This document shows, one piece after another, positions 44,462 through 53,537 of a DNA stretch of 64,000 nt. Source of the DNA: JBGSOV01 sp964558715 (GTDB taxonomy: Bacteria > Patescibacteriota > Gracilibacteria > CAIRYL01 > GCA-016699755); NCBI GenBank assembly GCA_964558715.1, contig CAZLFD010000004.1:1-64000 (forward strand). The letters are read 5' to 3'. Each line of letters opens with the position of its first letter. Positions within the stretch are counted from its first letter, which is position 1. Under the pieces are notes generated by a model that worked only from the letters and a program-made list of their open reading frames with translations, made no database searches and was not told the origin of the DNA. Both the position numbers and the translations under genes were made by a program.

Positions 44462-45607
44462 TTAAACCTTCTTCGCTTTTCTAAGTACACCAAAGAGCTG
44501 CCACTTGGCGTTGAGAATCGCACCGAATGCCAAGACAAAGACGATAAATTTGATAAGCCATCCAATAATCGGCAGCAAGCTAAGTAAGAAAAGAAGAATG
44601 CTCCCGAGTACGAATGAACCTAATAAATGGCGGAAATCCGGTTTTTTTGTGCTCGGAAAGAAAAAGGCGCCCAGTGCGAGCCCGTCAATAATGCAGACGA
44701 AAATCAATGTCGCCAAATACGCAAACAGCAATATAAAGCCGATCGGCAACCCGACAAATGTCACCATCAGGATAATACTGAGGATAGGAATCAAGATGAT
44801 ACTGAGAATGCCAATACCAAAATTTACAAAGGGTTTTGTGCGCACCGAGTCAGAAAAATCTTTCCAGAAAGGCTGCAACAGATACATGAGTAACGCACCA
44901 ATAAGCAGTGAGGAAAGCAGCATGACAAAGCTAAATCCGTCGAAGAGCTGCTTGGCACGATGCTCGAATGAATGTGGTGAGCCAGTCATTTTGCTCTCGG
45001 TCGCATATATCTCGCCTCCGACCTTTTCTGGGGTTATGGTGCTTTTTCCTTTTGTCGAGAGATTCCCTTGAATAAAACCACCACCTTCGATTTTCACTTC
45101 ACGAGCATTGATTTCGGCATTTCCTCCGATTTCGGCTTTAATATGCACACGATCGGCATTGATTATAATGTCTCCCTCAATCGGTCCGAGAACCTCAATC
45201 GTATTACCTGTCAGCCAGGCATCTCCCCCAACTACTCCCGTGCTACGGATAATAATCATCTCACCTAGAGCGACGAGTTGGTCACCAATCGTGCTAGATA
45301 TCTTTAATGTTTGGCCGGCAATGCGCACATCGTCTTCTATTGGGGCAAGTAAGTCGACCGACTCCCCTGCGGCGACTAGGTCACCACCAATTGGCTGATT
45401 GATTTCGATGATTCGACCAACAGCATACAGATCGTCTGCGATATTAAAATCAATATTCAAGAAATCTCCGGCCGCGTAATAATTCTCTTCGTTGGCAGTG
45501 CTGATTTGAACGGATTGATCGTCTCCGCTACGATATGATGCTTGCGTAGTTAAAGGAAAAGCGATGATTAAAAATAAGGCGAAAAATTTGGTTGCGGATG
45601 AAATCAT
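44462..45607 (-). CDS. Bactofilin-like beta-helical membrane protein
   Basis: From the ATG at 45607 this 381-aa protein has a signal peptide and then about 160 residues of six-residue-period beta-helix, as in polymer-forming (bactofilin/DUF583) proteins: e.g. GGDLVAAGESVDLLAP and GGNAEINAREVKIEGG. Four membrane helices follow (about 225-370). The beta-helix would therefore lie outside the membrane. Function unknown; a cell-shape or envelope role is plausible. Confidence 0.78.
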   Translation of the reverse strand: MISSATKFFALFLIIAFPLTTQASYRSGDDQSVQISTANEENYYAAGDFLNIDFNIADDLYAVGRIIEINQPIGGDLVAAGESVDLLAPIEDDVRIAGQTLKISSTIGDQLVALGEMIIIRSTGVVGGDAWLTGNTIEVLGPIEGDIIINADRVHIKAEIGGNAEINAREVKIEGGGFIQGNLSTKGKSTITPEKVGGEIYATESKMTGSPHSFEHRAKQLFDGFSFVMLLSSLLIGALLMYLLQPFWKDFSDSVRTKPFVNFGIGILSIILIPILSIILMVTFVGLPIGFILLFAYLATLIFVCIIDGLALGAFFFPSTKKPDFRHLLGSFVLGSILLFLLSLLPIIGWLIKFIVFVLAFGAILNAKWQLFGVLRKAKKV

Positions 45608-45628
45608 CGAAAGCAAAAAAGTACACAA

Positions 45629-45657
45629 ATTCTATGCTCTTGGTTGAAATCGTTCAA
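45629..45657 (-). promoter_or_regulatory. Candidate promoter of the bactofilin-like gene
   Basis: On the minus strand TTGAAC (45652-45657) and TAGAAT (45629-45634) are 17 bp apart, with the ATG about 22 nt downstream of the -10. Confidence 0.55.
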
Positions 45658-45663
45658 GTTACA

Positions 45664-45697
45664 AAAAAAGAGTGTTGCGATTAGAACACTCTTTTTT
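45664..45697. terminator. Bidirectional terminator after the DsbA-like gene
   Basis: AAAAAAGAGTGTT (45664-45676) pairs perfectly with AACACTCTTTTTT (45685-45697) around an 8-nt loop. It lies between the DsbA-like gene's stop and the next promoter. Confidence 0.8.
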
Positions 45698-45720
45698 GAT
45701 TATCAATAATTGAAGTCAGC

Positions 45721-46485
45721 TTATGAGTTTGCCAGCTCGTCTTCGATGATTTGCTCAAAAGCCTCATATGGAAATGCTCCCTTAATAAACCATCCGTTTA
45801 CAAAGAAGCCAGGTGTACCACTGACACCATATTTGCTGCCATCAGCAATGTCTTGTTCGATTTCTTCATCAAATTTTCCGGAGTCGAGACAAGTCTGAAA
45901 TTCACCGGCATCAAGATTTAGCTCTTCTGCCCAAGCGACAAAATTTTCTGGAATCAACTCTGTTTGATTGGCAAAGAGAATATCGTGATACTCGAAGTAG
46001 GTTTCGTCATCACTTTGGTCACGCGCGCAGTTAGCAGCCACAGCAGCCGGAAAGGCATTAGGGTGAAACGAGAGCGGGAAGTCGCGATAGACGTATTTAA
46101 CTTTTCCCGTATCGATATAGTTTTCAATAAGCTGCGGATAGACCTGCTCGATGTGACGACCACAGAATGGGCATTCGTAATCGCTGAATTCGACAATCGT
46201 GACAGGGGCATCTGCATCACCCTTCATAGGATCGTCGTCGACAGATATACCCTCTACTCGCTGTGGCTTATTGGCTTCTTCTGCTTGTTGGCGAGCTTCT
46301 TCTTCTTGTTGAGCGACAAAGGCATTGATGCCTTCTTCGACCTTGGCATTAAACTCATCACTGCTAAATTCTTCGGCAATGATTTCGCGCACGTCTTCTT
46401 CGGAAAGCCCACCAGTAGCCGTATTATTACAGGCAGAGAGCAGTACAATCGAAGCAAATGCTAAAGAAAGTGGTGCAAATTTCAT
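45721..46485 (-). CDS. DsbA/thioredoxin-like disulfide lipoprotein
   Basis: From ATG 46485 this 254-aa protein has a lipoprotein signal ending LSAC (Cys19), a helical linker rich in Gln and Glu, and a DsbA fold. The active site is CPFC (in SDYECPFCGRHI) and the cis-proline loop GTPGFFVNG. It would introduce or isomerise disulfides in exported proteins, such as the cysteine-containing proteins of modules A and B. It is the last gene of an operon with the cyclo-ligase and dnaX. Confidence 0.87.
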   Translation of the reverse strand: MKFAPLSLAFASIVLLSACNNTATGGLSEEDVREIIAEEFSSDEFNAKVEEGINAFVAQQEEEARQQAEEANKPQRVEGISVDDDPMKGDADAPVTIVEFSDYECPFCGRHIEQVYPQLIENYIDTGKVKYVYRDFPLSFHPNAFPAAVAANCARDQSDDETYFEYHDILFANQTELIPENFVAWAEELNLDAGEFQTCLDSGKFDEEIEQDIADGSKYGVSGTPGFFVNGWFIKGAFPYEAFEQIIEDELANS

Positions 46486-46525
46486 GAGATATAAAACAAA
46501 GAAAAATATGTTTGCAGATGCGATT

Positions 46526-47104
46526 TTACGCAAAATTTTCAGAAAAGAAAAGCTGACTTTCTGAAATGACTATATTCATTTTTCGATCATGCGCTTCGGT
46601 CGGAACCCTTGCGATGATTTGCCAATCAAACACGATTGCTGCAAGCGATTGTTCGTAGGACTGTAAAAAAGTGTCGTAATAGCCCTGCCCAAAGCCTAGG
46701 CGGTTTCCTTGTGTATCCACTGCTAAGGCTGGTACAAGAACAAGATCGATCTGCTTCAAATCGATAGCAGGTCGATCAGATGGCGGTTCGAAGATACCGC
46801 ATTTATTTCGCACTAATTTATCGGAATCCAGTGTAAAAACCGCTTCCAATGATCTCTTAAATATCATTCGCGGCAGGGCAAAACGTTTTTTGGGAAACAT
46901 CTTGATCAACGGAAAAATATCTACTTCACCAGGGAGGGGCGCATAGATGAGAATCGCTTCGGCATTCTGAAAAACTGGCCAATCGATAATATTCTGGATA
47001 ATCCGTTGAGATCGTGTTTCGGCTTCGGATGTGGAAAATGCAGCGCGTTGCGCTTTCATCTGCATGCGCAACTGCCTCTTGGTCTCAGGCGTTTTGCTTG
47101 GCAC
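46526..47104 (-). CDS. 5-formyltetrahydrofolate cyclo-ligase
   Basis: This enzyme uses ATP to convert 5-formyl-THF to 5,10-methenyl-THF. From the GTG at 47104 it is 192 aa. It has NRLGFGQGYYDTFL (ATP/substrate loop, pattern GxGxGYYD), then PTEAHDRKMNIVIS near the C-terminus. The start overlaps the last codons of dnaX by about 20 nt. It complements the other folate genes here (folA, thyA, purN, pabB). Confidence 0.85.
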   Translation of the reverse strand: MPSKTPETKRQLRMQMKAQRAAFSTSEAETRSQRIIQNIIDWPVFQNAEAILIYAPLPGEVDIFPLIKMFPKKRFALPRMIFKRSLEAVFTLDSDKLVRNKCGIFEPPSDRPAIDLKQIDLVLVPALAVDTQGNRLGFGQGYYDTFLQSYEQSLAAIVFDWQIIARVPTEAHDRKMNIVISESQLFFSENFA

Positions 47105-48650
47105 CGAATATCTCAGAAATAACATTTGGATCTGTCACTGGTTTATCATCTGGCAAAGCAGAGTCTGAAGCAGACATATTTTCGACTGGTTCGAGAATAA
47201 CTGATTTTGTTTCGAGCTTGATCTCGATACCATCAAAGAAAGTAGTATGTACTGCGCTGATCAGCTCTGCCATACGCTTATTTTCTGCGACTTGCGTCCG
47301 TAAGACCTCGGCAGGAAAAGTAAGAATAAGCTTTCCCTCTTTTGTGCCTGATTGCACTTGCTGCAAAGCAATCCGCAACACCGGATCTTTCAACTGCTCT
47401 AAAACTTTTGGCCAATACACAGGTAAACTTTCACTTGTCAGATCAGTTCCTGCTGTCGAAGCCGAAGGAATAACTTCTTCTTCTTGGATTTCTGGTTCGA
47501 CCTGCACAGCTTTCGTTTCTGTCGATGGCGTCTGGGTATTTGCCGGAGCAAGCTTCTCTGCTTTGGTTTCCTTTTTCCCAAAAATGTTCCAGCTCTCATC
47601 TTTTTTTCCTGAAGCTGCCACTGTTTCGCTGTTTAACAAAGTAGCTTTCACAATCGCAATCTCGAGTGGAAGCGTGGGAATAGGTGCGTCACGCAGGGTG
47701 CGGCGAGCCGTTTCGAACAAATCGATATGATGCAAAATGGTTCCCAGCATAGCGTGTTTCTCGCTCTCGAGCGAAGCCTCAAGCATCAACTCGCGAAGAT
47801 GGCCTAGCAGTTGTTCAACGAAGTCGCCGAGAAAGATTCCCTCCATTGACAGATTTCCAACAAAACGAATAGCGGCTTCGGCATCTTTTTTTTGAATATA
47901 CTCGTAGAACGTATCTAAATCACCCAGAGAAGCCATACCCAACTCTTGTTGGATCTGCTTGACGGTAACCTCGCCGCTAGCAGCGATCTGCTCGAAAAGC
48001 CCAATCGCATCACGTAGGCCGCCGAGCGATTTTTTGGCGATTAGCAATAAGGCATCGTGCTCGACGATCACGTCTTCTTTCTGAGCGATTTCATTTAAGC
48101 GCCCAGCAATCTGCTCTGGTGAAAGACGATGGAAAGTAAAAGTCTGGCAACGGCTGCGAATGGTTTCGGGTACTTTTTGCAGCTCGGTCGTCGCCAGTAA
48201 GAAAAAGGCATGCTCTGGCGGTTCTTCAATCGTTTTAAGGAGGGCATTAAACGCTTCTTTGGTGAGCATGTGCACCTCGTCGATGATGTACACTTTGCGC
48301 TTACCCAGGGTCGGCGCGAAGTAGATTTTTTCGATCAGCGCTCGAGCATGCTCGATTTTACGATTACTGGCTCCGTCGATCTCGATCATATCGACAAAAG
48401 TCCCATTATCGGCGCCAAGACAAAATTCACAGGTGTTACATGGGTCTCCAGATTCACGAGGATTTTGGCAGTTCAGGGCTTTTGCAAGAATACGGGCACT
48501 ACTCGTTTTACCTGTACCGCGAGAACCAAAAAAGAGGTAGGCGTGTGCTACCTTGTCTGACTTGAGCGCTGCCTGCAGGGTTTGGCGGACAAACTCTTGC
48601 CCGACGAGTTCTTGAAGGGTTTTGGGTCGATACTTCTGATAGAGCGCCAT
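47085..48650 (-). CDS. dnaX: DNA polymerase III gamma/tau subunit
   Basis: DnaX is the ATPase of the clamp loader. From ATG 48650 it is 521 aa. It has MALYQKYRPKTLQELVGQE, FFGSRGTGKTSSARI (Walker A), a four-cysteine zinc site (CQ...CNTCEFC), DEVHMLTKEAFNALL (Walker B) and SRCQTFTFHRL (SRC). The C-terminal tail resembles tau, though the region after 360 is low complexity. An upstream Met at 48707 gives no family-like sequence. Confidence 0.93.
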   Translation of the reverse strand: MALYQKYRPKTLQELVGQEFVRQTLQAALKSDKVAHAYLFFGSRGTGKTSSARILAKALNCQNPRESGDPCNTCEFCLGADNGTFVDMIEIDGASNRKIEHARALIEKIYFAPTLGKRKVYIIDEVHMLTKEAFNALLKTIEEPPEHAFFLLATTELQKVPETIRSRCQTFTFHRLSPEQIAGRLNEIAQKEDVIVEHDALLLIAKKSLGGLRDAIGLFEQIAASGEVTVKQIQQELGMASLGDLDTFYEYIQKKDAEAAIRFVGNLSMEGIFLGDFVEQLLGHLRELMLEASLESEKHAMLGTILHHIDLFETARRTLRDAPIPTLPLEIAIVKATLLNSETVAASGKKDESWNIFGKKETKAEKLAPANTQTPSTETKAVQVEPEIQEEEVIPSASTAGTDLTSESLPVYWPKVLEQLKDPVLRIALQQVQSGTKEGKLILTFPAEVLRTQVAENKRMAELISAVHTTFFDGIEIKLETKSVILEPVENMSASDSALPDDKPVTDPNVISEIFGAKQNA

Positions 48651-48710
48651 CTCGCTAAGAAAATTGCTCAATGATTTTGGCACATCACTATTGCAATGTG
48701 AAGCCAAATC

Positions 48711-49565
48711 TTACTGTCTTGGCGGAACTTCATCCAGACGAAAGCGCTCGAGAAAAGGTTTGTCACGAATAATGAAAAACAAGAAGAGTAGCGCAAAAAG
48801 CGATATTCCCAAACTCATGATCACCGGTAAGCGGATGCCATATGCTATTGCCACCACATCACCACGGAAAAAATCGAGAAAAGCGTTTGTAAGCCCAAGT
48901 ACAAAGAGCATCACCATAAAAAATTTTCCTTCGCTCCAACGCCGCCAGATCTTACGCTCCCAAAAAACCCACCCGATCCAAAACACAACGGCAAGCAAAA
49001 GGGCAGAATACAGTTGCACCGAATAGATGGGAACCGAATAGCGGACTTCTTGCAGTTCATACTTCACTGAAAGCGGAAACGGTAACCATTCAGGGGCTGG
49101 CGAACCATAATTCCATCCGGCAAAAAACCCGCCCAATGCTGCAAAAAATGCCAGCACGATTCCCGGGAGAATAAAGGCATCGAGCCACGAAAAAAACCTT
49201 TCTTTTCGCCAATACGCCAAAAGAAAAAAAGCGATAAAAAACCCGCCGACCGCCCAATCAGCCTTGAGCGAACCATCACCAAATAGAAAAAATGAGCGAA
49301 AAATTTCGATGAGCGAACCAAAGATGTCAGAACTCGGCAAGCGTTGCTTAACTGTTGGCCACAACGAAAGAAAAGCGCCCAAGCGGCCAAACAGAAATGG
49401 AATCACAACAAAAAAGAAGAGGTGATCACTTAAAAATTTAAGCGAGATGTCTTCATCACGAATAGTATGAATGAGGATTGCAGCGGCGGCGAGTACTCCG
49501 ATACAGACAATGATTCCCCCCGTAGGAACAAGAAACGGGCCAAGGGGGATGATGGAAATATTCAT
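48711..49565 (-). CDS. Lgt-like membrane protein lacking canonical catalytic residues
   Basis: From ATG 49565 this 284-aa polytopic membrane protein follows the Lgt (prolipoprotein diacylglyceryl transferase) pattern: a GRLGAF loop, then LGGFFAGWNYGSPAP where Lgt has GRIGNFxNxxxxG, and VYSVQLYSA-type YS-QLY. The arginine of the Lgt signature loop and the catalytic His region are not conserved. It may be a divergent Lgt, or a related protein without that activity. It begins an operon with dnaX 60 nt downstream. Confidence 0.65.
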   Translation of the reverse strand: MNISIIPLGPFLVPTGGIIVCIGVLAAAAILIHTIRDEDISLKFLSDHLFFFVVIPFLFGRLGAFLSLWPTVKQRLPSSDIFGSLIEIFRSFFLFGDGSLKADWAVGGFFIAFFLLAYWRKERFFSWLDAFILPGIVLAFFAALGGFFAGWNYGSPAPEWLPFPLSVKYELQEVRYSVPIYSVQLYSALLLAVVFWIGWVFWERKIWRRWSEGKFFMVMLFVLGLTNAFLDFFRGDVVAIAYGIRLPVIMSLGISLFALLFLFFIIRDKPFLERFRLDEVPPRQ

Positions 49566-49681
49566 AACTGCGATCGAATGAGATTTGCGAGAAATACTGT
49601 GCCAGAAATCGATAGCCTGTCGCAAGCAGGAGCGGATTAAGATATTGCCTCAAATCAGACATTGTGGAACAATCACTTTTG

Positions 49682-50260
49682 ATGAAAAAAAGAATATTTC
49701 TGGTCGGCTTGGCACTCCTATTGTTTGGTGGATGCAGCGGTGATAATGAGAGTAATGGGGCCGAGTCACCTACTCCATCTAATGCTTCTGCCGCTTTTCA
49801 GGTAGAGAAGTCTGGTTTGCGCCTAACAGTACCAATGACCTGGCGTGAAATTGCGGCGTCAGAGTTTCCGCCGGCAGTACTCAATCGCGACCCGGTTACT
49901 GTCTTTCGGCGTAGAGAAGCAGATAATGGAGTGTTTCCGAATATTGTGATCACAACCCAGTCTATCGATTCGAATATATCTGCTCTTGAATTTTCTCGGT
50001 CAACCAGGGAAAATAGTTCCGCTACTTTGCTTGATTACGAAGAGCTTGCACTCAATGAGAGAGAGCTCTCGGGACAACTGACTAATGTCATCGAGTTTAC
50101 CGCTCGATCTGCCCCCGACCAGCGCCGGTTACGCTTTTGGCAGACATTCATCATCCGTCAGAATACCGGTTATGTCTTGACAGCAGCAGCCTCGACAGAA
50201 TCCAGTGAAATCGTAGCATCAGAGATCAAAAGTATTATTGACAACATCGGCATCCAATAA
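49682..50260 (+). CDS. Lipoprotein of unknown function
   Basis: This 192-aa protein has a lipoprotein signal ending FGGC (Cys18) followed by a Ser/Asn/Pro-rich linker and a roughly 150-residue domain. The domain starts SGLRLTVPMTWREI and ends in a helix (IVASEIKSIIDNIG). The pattern resembles PsbP/MOG1-like lipoprotein domains but I cannot assign it. tRNA-Cys begins 5 nt downstream. Confidence 0.65.
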   Translation: MKKRIFLVGLALLLFGGCSGDNESNGAESPTPSNASAAFQVEKSGLRLTVPMTWREIAASEFPPAVLNRDPVTVFRRREADNGVFPNIVITTQSIDSNISALEFSRSTRENSSATLLDYEELALNERELSGQLTNVIEFTARSAPDQRRLRFWQTFIIRQNTGYVLTAAASTESSEIVASEIKSIIDNIGIQ

Positions 50261-50265
50261 AGTTC

Positions 50266-50339
50266 GGCGACGTAGCCAAGTGGCAAGGCCGGGGCCTGCA
50301 AAGCCTTTATCGGCGGTTCGATTCCGCCCGTCGCCTCCA
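50266..50339 (+). tRNA. tRNA-Cys (anticodon GCA)
   Basis: GGCGACG pairs with CGTCGCC; the anticodon loop CTGCAAA gives GCA; the T loop is TTCGATT; CCA is encoded. 74 nt. Confidence 0.95.
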
Positions 50340-50425
50340 ATTCAACTCACTAGATAAACAAATTCAAGACTATGACCTCCTACTTCTTATAAGGAGATGT
50401 GAATGGATTTGCATAGCATCCTCCC

Positions 50426-50450
50426 GATTCCGGTCAAGCCGGAATATGAC
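50426..50450. repeat. Dispersed palindrome, copy 3 (GATTCC...GGAAT-ATGAC)
   Basis: Perfect 7-bp stem (50427-50433 with 50439-50445) and 5-nt loop, flanked by G and ATGAC. Related copies lie at 9599 and 12186. It lies between tRNA-Cys and tRNA-Leu. Confidence 0.55.
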
Positions 50451-50455
50451 CCCAC

Positions 50456-50541
50456 GCCGGGGTGGTGAAATGGTAGACACGAGGGACTTAAAATCCCTTG
50501 AGGGCAACCTCGTGCGGGTTCGATTCCCGCCCCCGGCACCA
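50456..50541 (+). tRNA. tRNA-Leu (anticodon TAA)
   Basis: GCCGGGG pairs with CCCCGGC, the anticodon loop CTTAAAA gives TAA, a long variable arm is present as expected for leucine, and CCA is encoded. 86 nt. Confidence 0.95.
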
Positions 50542-50685
50542 CACTTCGCCTTGCCATAAGCAAATCGAATGGCTAATGGGAAGCATACCCCCGTCTTCGA
50601 TTTTGATGTCGCTGAGGATTAAGGATGGTGCGGCTAGTAGAAAGACTTTAGCAGAGAGTTTGCTAATTTTTACAATTTTAACTAT

Positions 50686-52488
50686 TTACGACGCTACTCC
50701 CAAAAGTGGCCAAAAACAATTGATCAAATAGGTAGTGATAAAAAGAAGAATCAAGTTCAGCGGTGCTCCGACCTTCATGAAATCAAAGAAACGGTAGTTG
50801 CCAGAGCCATACACCATCGTATTTGTCTGATACCCGACTGGTGTGAGAAAGCTCGTAGAAGCAGCAAACATGACGACCAGGATTAATGGAAGTGGATTCA
50901 CATTCATGGCATCGGCGACCGATATCGCAATCGGTGCGAGCAGGACAACTGCGGCATTATTCGAGATGACCTCAGTCAACACGGTAGTAACGACATATAA
51001 TAGAATGAGGATAAAAATCGCTTTCTGCCCGTCGGAAACAACACCGATAGTAGTCGCAATCATATCGGCAGCACCAGATTTTTGCATAGCGATACCAAGC
51101 GGAATCACCCCTGCCAACAGGAAAATAATCTCCCAGTTGATGGCGTTGTACATTTCTTCCGTATTTAGACAGCGGGTGAGTATCATGGCCACCACACCGA
51201 CCAATGCTGAGATAACGATTGGTATTCCCATCACTGCCGAGCAAAAAATAACTCCGGCGACGATCGTCAATGAAAGCCACATCTTTTCCGGATTAAACTC
51301 GTCTTCCAGGGTCTCAAGCAGTACGAAATCGCGTGATTCCCGTAAGCGCCGCAGGCTATTGACCGAAGCCTGCACCATCAATATCTGTCCGACGTTCAGT
51401 GGCATTGCCCCTAAGCGTTGCCCCTTGAGTTGCGGCACATTAAGGCCGACGACGCTGGCATTGAAGCGGCGCCAAAAATTGATCTCATCTAAACTGCGAT
51501 CATGAAAAGCAGTAAACCCACGCAGCATCACTTTGATGATCTTGCCAGTTCCTGCCGGACGCTTGCGGGCTTCTTCGTCGAAATTCGGCAAGAGTTTTAT
51601 GTGCTCTTGCTTAGTGAGTTCGATTATGCGCTGTTCGGTAGCACGCAAAACGAGAATATCGCCTTCTTCGATGCTTTTCTCTTCGGCACTTTTAATGAAT
51701 GAAGCATTGTCGCGGATCAGCTTCATCACCAGCACATCATATTTATCGGCAAATTTGGATTTCTCCAGTGTTTTGCCGATAAAATTACTCCCCTTTTCAA
51801 TCACCACTTCTGTCAAAAATAAATCTTCGTGTTTCTCGCCTTTGCCATCACTTTTGCGCTCAGGCAGCAAAAAACGCCCGATAAAAACGAAGTACACCAC
51901 GCCAACCAAAAGTACGATGGCGCCAACATGGGTAAACTCGAAAAGCCCGATCGCCTGGCCTTTTGAGGCATCACGTAAAATGGAACTGGCAAGGATATTG
52001 GTCGAGGTACCGATGAGGGTAAGCATGCCGCCAAGCATGCCAAAAAACGAGAGTGGAATAAGTAGCTTTGTCGCGGCGGTGCCGGAACGGCGAGCCAGGT
52101 CTAAAACCATCGGCAGCAGAATCGCCACCGCGGCGGTATTGTTCACGAAGCCAGAAATCGGCGCTACGATCAAAGCGATAGCAAGCAGTTGTTTGATTTC
52201 GGAATTTCCCACAAAACCAAACATCTTTCGGCCCAGGCGGTTGATTACTCCTGTGCGCTGCACACCTGCCGAAAGGATAAACATCGCTAATACCGTTATC
52301 GTTGCTTCGTTCGAGAGGCCAGAAAGCCCTTCTGAAACAGTAGGAAAAGAATCAGGATAGAGCAATCCTAATAACATCAACGTTATCAGGATGAGGAATG
52401 CGGTGATATCGACCGGCAATTTCTCGGTCACGAACAAAAACAGCGCGAAGAGAATCACTGCAAATACGAGTAATATCTCTATAGCCAT
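50686..52488 (-). CDS. SLC13-type anion permease with RCK_C domains
   Basis: This 600-aa divalent anion:sodium symporter-family protein has two blocks of membrane helices. Between them are two TrkA-C (RCK_C)-like domains (about 215-300 and 310-390; e.g. VVIEKGSNFIGKTL), as in SLC13 / DASS relatives that transport sulfate, phosphate or dicarboxylates. The intramembrane loops near SNNAAVVLLAP and FVNNTAAVAILLPM resemble the Na+/substrate-binding SNT motifs. Substrate unknown. Confidence 0.82.
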   Translation of the reverse strand: MAIEILLVFAVILFALFLFVTEKLPVDITAFLILITLMLLGLLYPDSFPTVSEGLSGLSNEATITVLAMFILSAGVQRTGVINRLGRKMFGFVGNSEIKQLLAIALIVAPISGFVNNTAAVAILLPMVLDLARRSGTAATKLLIPLSFFGMLGGMLTLIGTSTNILASSILRDASKGQAIGLFEFTHVGAIVLLVGVVYFVFIGRFLLPERKSDGKGEKHEDLFLTEVVIEKGSNFIGKTLEKSKFADKYDVLVMKLIRDNASFIKSAEEKSIEEGDILVLRATEQRIIELTKQEHIKLLPNFDEEARKRPAGTGKIIKVMLRGFTAFHDRSLDEINFWRRFNASVVGLNVPQLKGQRLGAMPLNVGQILMVQASVNSLRRLRESRDFVLLETLEDEFNPEKMWLSLTIVAGVIFCSAVMGIPIVISALVGVVAMILTRCLNTEEMYNAINWEIIFLLAGVIPLGIAMQKSGAADMIATTIGVVSDGQKAIFILILLYVVTTVLTEVISNNAAVVLLAPIAISVADAMNVNPLPLILVVMFAASTSFLTPVGYQTNTMVYGSGNYRFFDFMKVGAPLNLILLFITTYLINCFWPLLGVAS

Positions 52489-52567
52489 AGACGACCTTCA
52501 ACAGAAAGTATGTGATGCGTCATGTACTTAAGACAATGGAAGATGTGAGGTTGAATACAAGTGATGG

Positions 52568-53473
52568 TTAGTCTTTCTTATGCCAAATGACAATGAGTGG
52601 AGCGGCGATAAAGAGTGATGAATACGTTCCGATGATAAGCCCTGCAGAGAGAGCAATAAAGAAAGCAAAGAGTGAAGAAAAACCCATAAAATACGCCATC
52701 ATGGCAAAGATAACGAGCAATGTTGAAATCGAGGTGTTCATCGAGCGGCGCATCGACTGCCATGCCGCTACTTCGGTAAGCTTGGCCAGGTTTTTCTTGT
52801 TCTTTTCTCCTTTTAAGTTTTCGCGGATGCGGTCGAAGATGACAATCGTATCATTAATAGAAAAGGCGAGCACGGTGAGTAAAGCGGTAATAAAGAGGGT
52901 GTCGACTTCTACCCCGTAAAAAACACCAAGCAAAGCAAAGATGCCCACGACAATAATGGTATCGTGCGCTAAAGCGGCAATGGCGGCAAGCCCGAATTTC
53001 CAACTCGAAAGCCCTTCTGGCACATGGCGAAACGCCCAGGCCACGTAGAGGATGATTGTAAGAATCGCTAGACTAACCGCAATGAAAGCACGCTTTTTAA
53101 AAACTTCTCCCACGGTCGGGCCGATGGTGTTGACCTGCTCTACCGTTAAGGAAGCACCGTTTTGTGCAAACGCATCGGATAATGAATTTACCTCATCATC
53201 TGTAAGTAGGCGTGAACGTATGATGTATCCACCCCCATCGAAAGTGGCGGTAATAACCTCCCCCATTTCGTCTCCTAATGCGCCCTGAAACAGCTCTTGT
53301 ACTTGCTGTTGTGTAACAGCGCCATTACTGGAAGAGATTTCTAAACGGGTTCCTCCAGTAAAATCAATTCCGGCGTTGAGACCAAAAATACTGATGAATA
53401 GCAGTGAAAGAAACACGAGCCCCCCAGAGATGCTAAACCAGAGATTGCGATTAGGAATGATATCGAACTTCAT
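52568..53473 (-). CDS. secF: Protein translocase subunit SecF
   Basis: SecF works with SecD to pull exported proteins across the membrane using the proton gradient. From ATG 53473 it is 301 aa, with the hallmark GIDFTGGTRLEI, six membrane segments and AFSINDTIVIFDRIREN. SecD is not beside it. It lies 65 nt downstream of the module B membrane protein gene on the same strand. Confidence 0.93.
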   Translation of the reverse strand: MKFDIIPNRNLWFSISGGLVFLSLLFISIFGLNAGIDFTGGTRLEISSSNGAVTQQQVQELFQGALGDEMGEVITATFDGGGYIIRSRLLTDDEVNSLSDAFAQNGASLTVEQVNTIGPTVGEVFKKRAFIAVSLAILTIILYVAWAFRHVPEGLSSWKFGLAAIAALAHDTIIVVGIFALLGVFYGVEVDTLFITALLTVLAFSINDTIVIFDRIRENLKGEKNKKNLAKLTEVAAWQSMRRSMNTSISTLLVIFAMMAYFMGFSSLFAFFIALSAGLIIGTYSSLFIAAPLIVIWHKKD

Positions 53474-53537
53474 GCAGCAGAAAAATTCCGCCACATTCTG
53501 CATTGATTTTTCCGATAATTCAAGTCGTATACGGTAT

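Noticed and set aside
50542..50685. Gene between tRNA-Leu and the SLC13 permease
   Set aside because: Only short frames without family features, likely spacer.
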